Assembly (NCBI GenBank): GCA_040751855.1 | Contig: JBFMGA010000009.1 | Location: 62,001-126,000 of the forward strand | DNA length: 64,000 nt | Reading direction: 5' to 3' | Origin: Thiofaba sp040751855 | GTDB taxonomy: Bacteria; Pseudomonadota; Gammaproteobacteria; Halothiobacillales; Halothiobacillaceae | In this document: positions 1 to 11,359 of the stretch, one piece after another | How positions within the stretch are numbered: the stretch's first letter is position 1 | Layout of the letters: each line of letters opens with the position of its first letter | Program-made: the position numbers and the translations under genes | The notes under the pieces: generated by a model | The model's database searches: none | Seen by the model: the letters and a program-made list of their open reading frames with translations, nothing else | Told to the model about the DNA's origin: nothing

Positions 1-3103
<3,103 letters not shown>

Positions 3104-3128
3104 ACTTTTTGCCATCCAGGAACCCGCC

Positions 3129-3737
3129 ATGAACTACACCCCCGCCCCGATTACCGATGAAGAAGTGCAGGAGCTGGAAAACTTCCTGTTCTCCGAGCAG
3201 GTTCCCGAAGAGTGCATGACGCTCTCTGAAATCGACGGTTTCCTCACCGCCTTGGCCGCAGGCCCGGAGCTCGTGCCGCCCAGCGAGTGGCTGCCAGTGA
3301 TCTGGCAAGGCGACGGCCCGGTGTTTGAAACTCCGCAAGAGCTGGAGCGCGTGCTGGCGCTGATTCTGGCGTTGAATGCGCGCATCGTGGAGACCCTGCA
3401 AAAGGGCGAAATTGCGCCGATGTTCAATATCGAAGTCGATGAAGACGACAACGAGCTGATGACCCCGGACGGTTGGTGCTGGGGCTTTATGGAAGGCGTG
3501 GCGCTGCGCGAAGCGGCATGGAAGCCCATGCTGGATTCCGAAGATTCCGAACTGATCGACCCGATCGCCATGATCGCTGGCGGCGGACGTGAGATGCCGG
3601 AGTTCGCCGAAATCCAGGACGACCCTGAGCAATACGAGGAATTCCTCGATCTGATCAGCGGTTCGGCGCTGGATATTTATGACTACTGGGTGGAGCGTGG
3701 AGTGAAAAAGCCAGGCGTCGCCAAAAACCTGCACTGA
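3129..3737 (+). CDS. UPF0149 / YecA-YgfB family protein
   Basis: A 202-residue acidic protein. The N-terminal part (EVQELENFLFSEQ, then LSEIDGFLTALAAGPELVPPS) and the later WCWGFMEGVALR segment match the UPF0149 family. Many family members end in a zinc-binding SEC-C tail, but no Cys-rich tail is seen here. The biochemical role is unknown. The ATG at 3129 is chosen because AGGAA lies just upstream and the family homology begins there; the frame is open further back into metH but without family sequence. A strong terminator follows, so metH and this gene probably form one transcription unit. Confidence 0.85.
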   Translation: MNYTPAPITDEEVQELENFLFSEQVPEECMTLSEIDGFLTALAAGPELVPPSEWLPVIWQGDGPVFETPQELERVLALILALNARIVETLQKGEIAPMFNIEVDEDDNELMTPDGWCWGFMEGVALREAAWKPMLDSEDSELIDPIAMIAGGGREMPEFAEIQDDPEQYEEFLDLISGSALDIYDYWVERGVKKPGVAKNLH

Positions 3738-3750
3738 CCGGATGAACAAC

Positions 3751-3778
3751 AAACCGCGCCACTAGCGCGGTTTTTCTT
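3751..3778 (+). terminator. Rho-independent terminator after UPF0149 gene
   Basis: Perfect 9-bp arms AAACCGCGC (3751-3759) and GCGCGGTTT (3765-3773) with a 5-nt loop, followed by a T-rich tract. It closes the metH transcription unit. Confidence 0.85.
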
Positions 3779-3790
3779 TGGCAGAACTTT

Positions 3791-3957
3791 TCAGAACCTG
3801 TTTACGATCTTTTTTGAAGGTAAAGATCCTTCGTGAAATGACACGGCAGGTGTGAATTCATTTGCATAGACGCGCCTAAATTGTGCGAATGAATTCGTAC
3901 CTACACTTTTTGGCGACTACTTTTCCGTTCAATGGCGAGATCGTAAACAGGTTCTCA
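3791..3957. mobile_element. MITE family A, copy 1 (161 bp, TSD TCA)
   Basis: Non-coding element at 3794-3954 with terminal inverted repeats: left end GAACCTGTTTACGATC, right end its reverse complement. TCA flanks it on both sides (3791-3793, 3955-3957), a 3-bp TNA target duplication of the kind made by IS5-superfamily (IS427/IS1031-like) transposases. The interior holds a degenerate pair of GTGCGAAT...ATTCGCAC hairpins. Copy 2, in the same orientation, lies beyond the LRR-kinase gene. No transposase is encoded. Confidence 0.8.
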
Positions 3958-3992
3958 GGCCGATTGCAGAAGTGTTTGATTTCAGCAGCCGG

Positions 3993-5354
3993 TCAGAGCG
4001 CGCCGGATTGCCATTCGTTCAGCGCCATATTTGCCAGGGCGTTCAAGGCCTGTTTGACGTCCTCCATGCTGAGTTGACTCTCCGCGCGCTCCGCCACGCA
4101 TGACTCGTGCAAATGACGCAAGGCGCCCCAGCGGACGGGCTCTTGTTGCGCGTCAGTGCACAGCCCCGAAAGATCATCCAGAAAATGGCCGAAGGCGCGC
4201 AGTTCAATGCGTTGCACAGCAGCCTGCTGGTGCGCGGGCAGCCCGTCAAAACGCGCCGCCGCGCCAAAATCGCCGCACAACACATGCCGTTCTGCATTGC
4301 ATAACACGTTGTGGGCATAGAGATCGCCGTGACACAAGCCGCGTGCATGCAGATGGCTCACTGCGTCCGCCACGCCATGCGCCATGTCCAGGATATGCTG
4401 CAACGGAAAACAGGTTCCCGCAGCGAAGGTATCGCGCGTGCAACTGGAAAAACTTGGCGGTAGGCCAAGATTGCCGAACCCATCGGGAATCAGGCGCATG
4501 ACCAGACCGGTGATTTCATCTTCTTCCGCCACGGCAGCCAATACTTCGACAAGATTGGGGTGTTTGCCTGCGCTCAGACTGGCGAGCATTTCGTCACGCG
4601 CGTAGCCGTCGCTGGTCACCTCGCCCTTGAACCGTTTGACAGCCACGCTCTCCTCCGGGTTTTTGATCGTCGCAGGGGCTTGACGCCAGCGTGCGCGGTA
4701 AATGACGCCCGATGCCCCCTCTCCCAGCGTTTCGAGCAAATCCAGATCTTCCATGCGCACATGGGGTGATGCATCGCTCACAGCGCTGGTCGAGCTGCAA
4801 AAAGGATTGCCGGCAAAGGCCAGCCAGGCCAGTTGCGGCAGGCTCAGCAGAAAATCCGGCAAATGCGGGAGTTGATTGGCTGAGAGCCGGATCAACTGTA
4901 AGCGGGTGCATTGTTGCAGGCTTTGCGGCAGAGCGCTCAGGCGATTGCCCGCCAACATCAGCTTTTGCAAAAAACGCAAACGCCCCAGGCTCTCGGGCAG
5001 AGCCTGGATGCGATTGTCGGTGAGGATGAGCCAACGCAGCGCAGGGGGCAGGCCGTTTTCGGGAATGTGTTCGATCTGATTGGACTTGAATCCGATCATT
5101 TCCAGTTGTGGGCAATCTGCAAGAACGGCAGGCAACTCGGTAAAACGGTTCCTGGATAGAAACAGGATTTTCAACCGGTGCAAACGTCCGAAGTCATGCG
5201 GAAGCCGATCAAGCTGATTGCCGGAAAGATCCAGATATTCCAGGCTTGGCGCCAGCTCGAAAATTGCACGCGGGAACTCGTCCAGATTGTCCGCAATCGT
5301 GAGCTTGCTTGCTCCTTGTAAAGCGCCGCTATTCAATTGATGCAAGGTTTGCAC
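3993..5354 (-). CDS. Leucine-rich-repeat protein kinase
   Basis: A 453-residue protein in two parts. Residues about 35-200 hold roughly seven LRRs of the LxxLxLSxNxLxxLP type; residues about 205-430 form a Ser/Thr-type kinase fold. Visible kinase elements are the glycine loop GEGASGVIYRA, the lysine in VAVKRFK, the catalytic loop CHGDLYAHNVL (HGD in place of the usual HRD, Asn kept) and the magnesium-binding DFG in CGDFGAA. No signal peptide or membrane segment is seen, so it is probably cytoplasmic. Bacterial LRR-kinases of this layout exist, but I know no established role. It stands alone between two direct MITE copies with no operon partner, which suggests acquired cargo. Substrate unknown. 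Confidence 0.85.
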   Translation of the reverse strand: MQTLHQLNSGALQGASKLTIADNLDEFPRAIFELAPSLEYLDLSGNQLDRLPHDFGRLHRLKILFLSRNRFTELPAVLADCPQLEMIGFKSNQIEHIPENGLPPALRWLILTDNRIQALPESLGRLRFLQKLMLAGNRLSALPQSLQQCTRLQLIRLSANQLPHLPDFLLSLPQLAWLAFAGNPFCSSTSAVSDASPHVRMEDLDLLETLGEGASGVIYRARWRQAPATIKNPEESVAVKRFKGEVTSDGYARDEMLASLSAGKHPNLVEVLAAVAEEDEITGLVMRLIPDGFGNLGLPPSFSSCTRDTFAAGTCFPLQHILDMAHGVADAVSHLHARGLCHGDLYAHNVLCNAERHVLCGDFGAAARFDGLPAHQQAAVQRIELRAFGHFLDDLSGLCTDAQQEPVRWGALRHLHESCVAERAESQLSMEDVKQALNALANMALNEWQSGAL

Positions 5355-5402
5355 GTCCGCTCTCGTCTAGGGGGGATATCAGGGTTGATGCGCAGCCTGG
5401 AT

Positions 5403-5570
5403 TTAGCGCCTGTTTGCGATCTTTTTTGAAGCCCAAAAATCCTTCGTGAAACGACGCTGTAGGTGCGAATTCATTCGCACAAACGCGCCTCAATTGTGCG
5501 AATGAATTCGCACCTACAATTTTTGGCGATTATTTTTCCGCTCAATGGCGAGATCGTAAACAGGTTCTTA
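5403..5570. mobile_element. MITE family A, copy 2 (162 bp, TSD TTA)
   Basis: Same element and orientation as copy 1, at 5406-5567, flanked by TTA on both sides (5403-5405, 5568-5570). The left end is slightly diverged (GCGCCTGTTTGCGATC); the right end is identical to copy 1. The internal hairpin pair is better preserved here: GTAGGTGCGAATTCATTCGC and its reverse complement. Together with 5571-5689 this makes up the non-coding stretch upstream of the DUF2339 gene. Confidence 0.82.
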
Positions 5571-5689
5571 GAACCATTCCTCCCCGCAGGGGGCGGTAAA
5601 GACGGCGTGCGCGACCGCTTTTGCATCAACCCCAGCCATTTTGTGCTATCAAGGTGCGAGAGTACATCAATGCGGCGGGGACGCTCTCC

Positions 5690-7387
5690 ATGACTGACGA
5701 CATTCTGGAACAAAAGCTGGCGGAGATTGAGTCGCGTTTGCAGCGCATCGAGCACGCCTTGGGCACGGCTGAAAGGAGCGTCGCAGCCTCTGCAGTGCGG
5801 ATCTCTCCGCCGCCTGTATCGTCGTCAACCGCTTTTTCCGCCATGGATCCGCTGCCAAAAAAGGCGGAACGCCCCATGAAGCGCGAAACCGCTCATACCT
5901 TGCCAAGCCTGGACGCCACCCAGCTTCTCGGCTGGAGCGGGGCGACAGCCTTGGTGCTGGCGGCGCTTTACCTCATTCGCCTTGGCATCGACAGCGGTTG
6001 GCTGACTCCGGTGCGTCAGCTTGCGCTGGCCGCTTTTGGCGGCGCAGCCCTGGTGATCGGCGGTTTGCTGCTGCGCCGTCTGGATCGCCAATATGCCGCC
6101 TTTTTGCCTGCCGCCGGCGTGGTGGTGCTGTTTGCCACGGTGTACGGCGCGCATTTGTATTACGCGCTGATCGGCGGCGAACCGGCGGCTTTTGGCGTGA
6201 TTGCCGTCGCGCTGTTGGCCTTGTGGCTGGGAGCCTTGTTCGAGAGCGAGTTGTACGCGCTGTTCGCCGTGCTTGGTTCGTACACTGCGCCCCTGTTCCT
6301 GCCCGAGTTGCGCGGCGACATGAGCGGGCTGGTGATTTATTTCAGCGTGTGGAGTCTGGCTTTTTCCTGGTATGCCATCACGCTCCAGCGCCGCTCGGTG
6401 TATGTGCTGGCCATGTATCTGGCGCTGGTGGTGTTTTCCTGGCTGTTTGAGCAGCATTTGCGCGGGCAATGGCAGGGCGCGCTGCTGTTCCAGAGTTTGC
6501 AGTTCGCCATTTTCCTAGGGGCGGCGCTGCTGTTTTCCCTGCGCAATAAGCAGTTGATGAACAACGCTGAGGCTTGGCTGCACTTTCCCGCGTTGCTGCT
6601 GTTTTACGCGCTGCAATACGATTTGCTCGACCGCCATGTGCCGGAGCTTGCGCCATGGATCGCTCTGTTGACGGCGGCCTTGCTGCTGGGCGCGTATCTT
6701 GCGGTGCGCAAGCGCCTGAACGATGAAAGCAGCGCGGGCGGGCTGGCGGCGCGTAGCCTAGTCAGCGCCTATCTTGCCTTGGTGTTGGTTCATGCCGCCT
6801 ATCTGAACCTGTTGCCGGAATCGCTCGCGCCTTGGGCGGGCTTGCTGCTGCTGTTGCTGTTGCGCCATTTGCTCAATCTGGGCGAAAGAGACGATGCGCC
6901 GCTGGCGACCTGGCCGTTCATGTGGGCGACGCTGGCGATCGTGCTGTTCAACGTGCTGCGCGTGCTGTTCAACTGGGAAATGCACGACGTGCCCGCCAGC
7001 CCGCTGGTTCTGCTGCTCTACCCTGCGTTGAGCTATTTCGCCTACGTCAAGCTGCGCATCGACGGAGCGGTTAAAAACTGGACGCCGGCTCTGCTGTTTT
7101 TCGCCCATCTTTCCGCCATCTCGGCGGCGGCGCATCTGATCGACACACCCGCGCTGGTGTCGCTGGCCTGGCTGGCCGTGGCGGGCGCGGCGCTGGCGGG
7201 GGGCTTTGTCTTGCAGGATCGTCGCTTGGGGCAATCGTCCTTGCTGCTGTTCCTGCTGGCTGGGTTGAAGATCGTGCTGTTCGACCTGGCCGGAACCGAT
7301 GCCCTATGGCGCGTGGGCGTGCTGCTGATTCTTGGCTTGTCGCTGTATGCGGGCGGCTGGGTGTACCGCAAGCTGCCGCCAGCCTGA
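5690..7387 (+). CDS. DUF2339 multi-pass membrane protein
   Basis: A 565-residue protein. It opens with a short predicted coiled coil (DDILEQKLAEIESRLQRIEHAL), then a low-complexity linker, then a long run of hydrophobic helices (about 15-18) to the end, ending SLYAGGWVYRKLPPA. This layout matches the DUF2339 inner-membrane family, whose function is not established. The ATG at 5690 is preferred because the coiled coil starts there and a GGGG-rich ribosome site precedes it; an earlier in-frame ATG at 5621 would add 23 residues without family features. It converges on the VIT1-like gene with a 12-bp gap. Confidence 0.8.
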   Translation: MTDDILEQKLAEIESRLQRIEHALGTAERSVAASAVRISPPPVSSSTAFSAMDPLPKKAERPMKRETAHTLPSLDATQLLGWSGATALVLAALYLIRLGIDSGWLTPVRQLALAAFGGAALVIGGLLLRRLDRQYAAFLPAAGVVVLFATVYGAHLYYALIGGEPAAFGVIAVALLALWLGALFESELYALFAVLGSYTAPLFLPELRGDMSGLVIYFSVWSLAFSWYAITLQRRSVYVLAMYLALVVFSWLFEQHLRGQWQGALLFQSLQFAIFLGAALLFSLRNKQLMNNAEAWLHFPALLLFYALQYDLLDRHVPELAPWIALLTAALLLGAYLAVRKRLNDESSAGGLAARSLVSAYLALVLVHAAYLNLLPESLAPWAGLLLLLLLRHLLNLGERDDAPLATWPFMWATLAIVLFNVLRVLFNWEMHDVPASPLVLLLYPALSYFAYVKLRIDGAVKNWTPALLFFAHLSAISAAAHLIDTPALVSLAWLAVAGAALAGGFVLQDRRLGQSSLLLFLLAGLKIVLFDLAGTDALWRVGVLLILGLSLYAGGWVYRKLPPA

Positions 7388-7399
7388 GGCGTTCTTGAA

Positions 7400-8107
7400 T
7401 CAGGCGAGGTTCACCCCAAACGCGCTGCCGATAAGATAAGTAGCGAGCATGGCGAACAGCCCCCATACCATAACGCGCACGCCACCCTTGAGCCTGTTTG
7501 CGCCGCCCGCATAGGCGGCCAGCGCGCCGGTGGCGAATAAAACGACCAGCGCCGACAGGCCAAGCAGCCACACCTGCTCGTTGGGCAAAAACCAGGCGAG
7601 CAGGAAAGGGAAGACGCCGCCAGCGATGAACGCCGCAGCGGAAAAAGCCGCGGCCTGAATCGGGCGCGGCGCGTGGGTTTCAGTCAGCCCCAGTTCGTCG
7701 ATGGCATGGGCGCTCAGCGCGTCGTGTTCCATCAGTTCACGCGCCACTTGCAGCGCGGTGCTTTCGCTCACGCCGCGACTCTGGTAAATGGCGGCCAATT
7801 CGCGCATCTCCCCGTTCCAGTTAGCATCCAGCGAAGCCTTTTCCACGGCAAGATCGGCTTTTTCCGTGTCCGCCTGCGATTGCACCGACACATACTCCCC
7901 TGCCGCCATGGAAATCGCCCCGGCGATCAAGGCGCCCAACCCGACCAGCAGAATGGTGGGCTTGTCCGTTCCCGCCGCCATCACGCCGATCAGCAGACTG
8001 ACCACGGAGATGATGCCGTCGTTTGCGCCGAGCACGGCGGCGCGCAGCCCGTTCATGCGCTGACTGAAATGTTGTTCTTCGATATGTTCCGCCAAGGATG
8101 GAGACAT
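7400..8107 (-). CDS. VIT1/CCC1-family transporter
   Basis: A 235-residue inner-membrane protein of the VIT1/CCC1 family, whose known members export Fe2+ or Mn2+ from the cytosol. The family signature is clear: LRAAVLGANDGIISVVSLLIGV in the first helix, then AAGEYVSVQSQ, an EKA-rich cytoplasmic linker with several Glu residues that bind metal in the plant enzyme, and three further helices to the C-terminus. The ATG at 8107 is chosen; the frame continues upstream but would run into the divergent HAD gene. Metal choice cannot be read from sequence. Iron detoxification would fit the large iron locus further along. Confidence 0.85.
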   Translation of the reverse strand: MSPSLAEHIEEQHFSQRMNGLRAAVLGANDGIISVVSLLIGVMAAGTDKPTILLVGLGALIAGAISMAAGEYVSVQSQADTEKADLAVEKASLDANWNGEMRELAAIYQSRGVSESTALQVARELMEHDALSAHAIDELGLTETHAPRPIQAAAFSAAAFIAGGVFPFLLAWFLPNEQVWLLGLSALVVLFATGALAAYAGGANRLKGGVRVMVWGLFAMLATYLIGSAFGVNLA

Positions 8108-8207
8108 GGGGCTAAAACCTGAAAAATGACGCAATGCCGACTTTATACCACGCGGCTGCAGCTTTAGAATGTCGTCGAAGCGACCTGTGAAACAGGGGGG
8201 GTGCAGC

Positions 8208-8975
8208 ATGAATATCCGGGCGGTACTTCTCGACATCGGCGGCGTGTTGCTTGACGGCACGCGTCCCTTGCCTGGCGCAGTGCAGGCGCTTTCTGCGCTG
8301 CGCGCCTCCGGGACGCCCTTTCTGCTGCTGACCAATACCACGCGCACCGCTCATGCCGATCTGCTCGCCATCCTGCATCGTGCCGGGCTGGATGTGGCGC
8401 AAGACCAGCTGCTCACTCCGGCCAGCATGGCTCGCGCCTGGTTGCAAGGCCACGGTTGTCACGCCCATTTGCTGGTGCATCCCTCCTTGCTGTCGGATTT
8501 TTCCCAAATTGCGGATGGCGAGAGTCTGCCTGAGGCCGTGGTGGTCGGGGATGCAGGCGAAGCCTTCGATTATGCCGCGCTCAATCGCGCGTTTCGCCTG
8601 CTGATGTCCGGCGCGCCGCTGCTTTCGCTCTCCGGCGCACGCTATTTTCGTGAAGCGGGCGAGTTGATGCTGGATGCCGGACCGTTCGTGCGCTTGCTGG
8701 AATTCGCCGCCGGGGTGCAGGCGCAGGTCTTGGGCAAGCCCGGCGCGCTGTTCTTTCAACATGCGGTACAGCAGCTCGGCCTGCCCGCAACACAGATCCT
8801 GATGATCGGCGACGACGTGCACAGCGATGTGCGTGGTGCGCATGATGCAGGTCTGCAAGCCGCCTTGGTGCAAAGCGGAAAATATCATGCCGGGGATGAA
8901 AACGAGCTTCCGCTAGGCGCAATGCTTTGCCGCGATGTGCTGGCGGCAGTGGAGGCTGTGTTGCTCAAATCCTGA
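8208..8975 (+). CDS. HAD-superfamily hydrolase, LHPP/HDHD2-like
   Basis: A 255-residue cytoplasmic HAD phosphatase. Motif I is VLLDIGGVLLDG, so the nucleophile Asp is present but the second Asp of the usual DxD is Gly. From family knowledge, the LHPP/HDHD2 branch also departs from DxD at this place. Motif II is LLTNTTR, the lysine is in LGKPGALFF, and the acidic motif is GDDVHSDVRGA. A cap domain lies between motifs II and III. A G-rich ribosome site precedes the ATG at 8208. It is divergent from the VIT1-like gene over a 100-bp gap. Substrate unknown. Confidence 0.82.
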   Translation: MNIRAVLLDIGGVLLDGTRPLPGAVQALSALRASGTPFLLLTNTTRTAHADLLAILHRAGLDVAQDQLLTPASMARAWLQGHGCHAHLLVHPSLLSDFSQIADGESLPEAVVVGDAGEAFDYAALNRAFRLLMSGAPLLSLSGARYFREAGELMLDAGPFVRLLEFAAGVQAQVLGKPGALFFQHAVQQLGLPATQILMIGDDVHSDVRGAHDAGLQAALVQSGKYHAGDENELPLGAMLCRDVLAAVEAVLLKS

Positions 8976-9144
8976 GGGTTGAAATAATCGAGCCGCCTTG
9001 CGGCGGCTGATCTTTGACATCCATGCCGCTGACCAGCATGGCGAGTATGTCGCTCACACGGACGCGCATACCACGAATACAGGGGCGACCGTGACATTGG
9101 CCGGGCTGAATGGTAATGCGTTCGAGCATGTTGCTTGCGTTCAT
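8965..9144 (-). pseudogene. Truncated DUF433 protein
   Basis: A 59-codon frame. Residues 1-40 match DUF433 (ITIQPGQCHGRPCIRGMRVRVSDILAMLVSGM), a small helix-turn-helix family often found as antitoxin partners. After SGM the expected tail of the family (usually about 75 residues) is replaced by DQPPQGGSIISTLRI, whose DNA contains a GCCGCC/GGCGGC palindrome. A similar sequence recurs near 9655-9690. The 3' end overlaps the HAD gene by 11 bp. No toxin partner is adjacent. Most likely a broken remnant. Confidence 0.55.
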
Positions 9145-9256
9145 GCGTGTGCTCCAAGGGCGGCTTGCCTTGGAATTATAGCTCTCGGTTGGCAGCTTTG
9201 GATGCTGGCGGTTTGAGTCGTTCAGGTATTCCAGCGTGAGAACGATCAATAACGGG

Positions 9257-9342
9257 GGTAGGGTGGGTTAGCGAAGCGTAACCCGCCAAATGGTGGCGTT
9301 GCTCACATTTTCATTCGGCGCATTACGCTGCGCTAATGCGCT
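9257..9342. repeat. Degenerate GGGTTAGCG/CGTAACCC repeat
   Basis: The stretch GGGTGGGTTAGCGAAGCG followed by TAACCCGCC, and then CGCATTACGCTGCGCTAATGCG, resembles a palindromic repeat common between genes in proteobacteria. It abuts the end of the IS630 remnant. It belongs to the gene-poor stretch 9145-9796, which otherwise holds the IS630 remnant (9343-9570) and a 35-bp sequence near 9655-9690 that resembles the tail of the DUF433 fragment. Nothing else is recognised there. Confidence 0.45.
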
Positions 9343-9570
9343 CTACGCGGGCTGTTCAGCGCTCAAGCTGCGCCCCGTACCAGGCTTCCTTCCGCGCACA
9401 GCCGGCTTAAGCACCGCCATTCCGTCGCTTTCATGCAGATCGAGTGTCGCCCGCACAGCAGGCCAGGAAAGGCCGGTCAACTCGACAATCCGCATTACAG
9501 GGGTTTGCTTTCCATGCAGGCGAATAACCTGTTTGCGCAGGGCATGGAGTTGTTCCAGAGTTCGGATTCT
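9343..9570 (-). pseudogene. IS630-family transposase remnant, N-terminal domain
   Basis: A 76-codon frame on the minus strand without a proper start. It translates to IRTLEQLHALRKQVIRLHGK, PVMRIVELTGLSWPAVRATL and later LKPAVRGRKPGTGRSLSAEQ before a stop. This is the N-terminal helix-turn-helix region of IS630-type transposases. The catalytic DDE domain is absent and the frame ends at the flanking palindromic repeat. It lies at the downstream edge of the CBASS operon, so it may mark an old boundary of that island. Confidence 0.7.
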
Positions 9571-9796
9571 TTAGAAGAATTTTCTATCGGAAGAGCAAGG
9601 GAGCAGCCAGCGAAAAATCAATAGTTATTTAGGTCGGATCAATAACGATAAAATGATCAGGTCGCCTTGCGGTGGCTGATTATTGAGCGAGCTTTCGGGT
9701 GAGGTGCGACTTGCGTTATGGTGTTGAAATCCAATTAAATCAATAAGTTGACTGATATTTATCGGTTTTTTATGTGGTTGATAGAGGGGGCGTGAC

Positions 9797-11356
9797 TTAC
9801 GTGATGTTCACAATGAACGGCCCGCTCCTCGCCACGCAATACCCATGTTTCACAATGAAGCACTCGACGCTATGGCTGCCTGAGTAGGCGCTGTTTTCCT
9901 TCTTGGTCAGATGACCAGACTGAACCACACCTTGCCGAAGCTCGCCTCTCAAATCACCAGCCTTATGAGCCTCTTCCCCTGTATTGAGGACTTGCCAATA
10001 GACATCGTAAGGTTTCACAACATCAGTTCTAGCAGCAAAGGTTAGCTTCCTGCTTTTGGGTATGGCCTGCCCGTCATTTTTAACTGTAAGTGTTTGAAAC
10101 CCTGATCGCTCAACCGTCATCTGATCGATGGTTACCGTGCCCGAAGAAAGCTCTGTCCAAGCCATTGGTTTGCGGTGAGGGGCATCCCAAACTTGCCGAG
10201 CCTTCCTGCTTAGTGAGCCGAAGGAAGAGAGCAGTCCACCAGAAAGCCTTGCTGACTGCATCGCGCGCTCAACCAGATCACGCCCCACCCGAGGAGCAAA
10301 AATATCCACGATCTTGGTGACATCTTGTTGGCGGAGCGCCGCTTCGAAGTCCGCTTTCGCCATCTCCAACCACTCGAAGAATGCATTCTTCTTCTCAGGC
10401 TTCTCCTTCCACTTATCCGCAAAGTTCTCTCGCGGGTCAGTAGGGTTCAGAATCTGCGTGACACCCCCAGCATCCACTACATGGCTCGCCATCCCATTCA
10501 GGATGCTGTAAAGCGCTCCTGTAAGCGTCGTCTCTTGGTTGTAAGCATGTGCGGCAAGTGTCGTGATGATGATCGAAATGGGCTTCACATCAGGATTGTC
10601 CCTGAACATCATGTCCCGATGTCGCTTCAAAATCTGGATTGCGCCTTGTAAAGGGGTTTTTACACGATATTCGGGGATGTCCTCGATAGACGCCTTCAAC
10701 TCGGCGAGCTGCATCGCTCTTTGTCGTTCTTTGAAGAGGTTCTGCATCCGAGACTTAAACCAATCTGAGTAACCTTTCGGGTTACTAGACGGCCATTCAT
10801 CTGAGCGGTGGCGATAAAAGGGGTGCTTGATGTCGGTGATAGCGATCGCAGCTCCAGCCCACTCATATGAAAAGCTCATCGAGCTGAGAGCGGCTACTTG
10901 CTGCTCACCATCTGGCAGGGAGGGAAGCACATCCATGTGGAATTGCGCACCGTCGGCATAGTTCAGTGTCCAGCAACGTCGTGCCTCATCAGGCTCGCTC
11001 ATCTGTTTGGACTGGGCGTAAGCTCGAATTTCACGCCCCAACATGGCTTTAAGCTCTGCTTGGGAGAGCTGTTGCTTAGTCTTTCCGACCTCACAGACCA
11101 CATCAAAGTCGTAATGCTCAGTTCCATTGATCGGGCGAATCACTGTCCCTAGTCTGAAAGACCCTTGGGGATAGACTCTGACCTCAACCCCCTTGAATTC
11201 AGAGTCGATCCTATCGAGCCACTGCCCTACCGACTTGTAGCTTCGTTCAGCCGATTCGTATCGGCTATCGGGGATGTCCAGTTCCTTTACGATGGCTTGA
11301 AGAAGTCTTTCAAGGCGGTCTGTTTGTTGTTGCGGCAGTGAGCCTAGATCAAGCAT
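9797..11356 (-). CDS. CBASS CD-NTase (SMODS domain) with C-terminal sensor domain
   Basis: A 519-residue cyclic oligonucleotide synthase, the sensor enzyme of a CBASS anti-phage system. The nucleotidyltransferase core is complete: QGSFRLGT (GS at 65-66), catalytic DFD (83-85) and the third Asp in FHMDVLPS (Asp142). Residues about 400-519 form a beta-rich C-terminal domain (DVYWQVLNTGEEAHKAGDLR, then GSHSVECFIV) matching the AGS-C/SMODS-associated sensor domain. It starts 3 bp after the patatin stop with GGAGGAG inside the end of that gene, so the two are translationally linked. The product nucleotide cannot be deduced. Base composition is visibly more AT-rich than the flanking nrd genes, consistent with transfer. 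Confidence 0.88.
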   Translation of the reverse strand: MLDLGSLPQQQTDRLERLLQAIVKELDIPDSRYESAERSYKSVGQWLDRIDSEFKGVEVRVYPQGSFRLGTVIRPINGTEHYDFDVVCEVGKTKQQLSQAELKAMLGREIRAYAQSKQMSEPDEARRCWTLNYADGAQFHMDVLPSLPDGEQQVAALSSMSFSYEWAGAAIAITDIKHPFYRHRSDEWPSSNPKGYSDWFKSRMQNLFKERQRAMQLAELKASIEDIPEYRVKTPLQGAIQILKRHRDMMFRDNPDVKPISIIITTLAAHAYNQETTLTGALYSILNGMASHVVDAGGVTQILNPTDPRENFADKWKEKPEKKNAFFEWLEMAKADFEAALRQQDVTKIVDIFAPRVGRDLVERAMQSARLSGGLLSSFGSLSRKARQVWDAPHRKPMAWTELSSGTVTIDQMTVERSGFQTLTVKNDGQAIPKSRKLTFAARTDVVKPYDVYWQVLNTGEEAHKAGDLRGELRQGVVQSGHLTKKENSAYSGSHSVECFIVKHGYCVARSGPFIVNIT

Positions 11357-11359
11357 CTC

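Noticed and set aside
3883..4077. Small frame beginning MRMNSYLHF, repeated near 5463 and 22417
   Set aside because: These are translations through the REP/MITE repeat, not genes.
8208..8975. Inactive HAD enzyme because the second Asp of DxD is missing
   Set aside because: The LHPP/HDHD2-like branch normally departs from DxD here, and the other motifs are intact.
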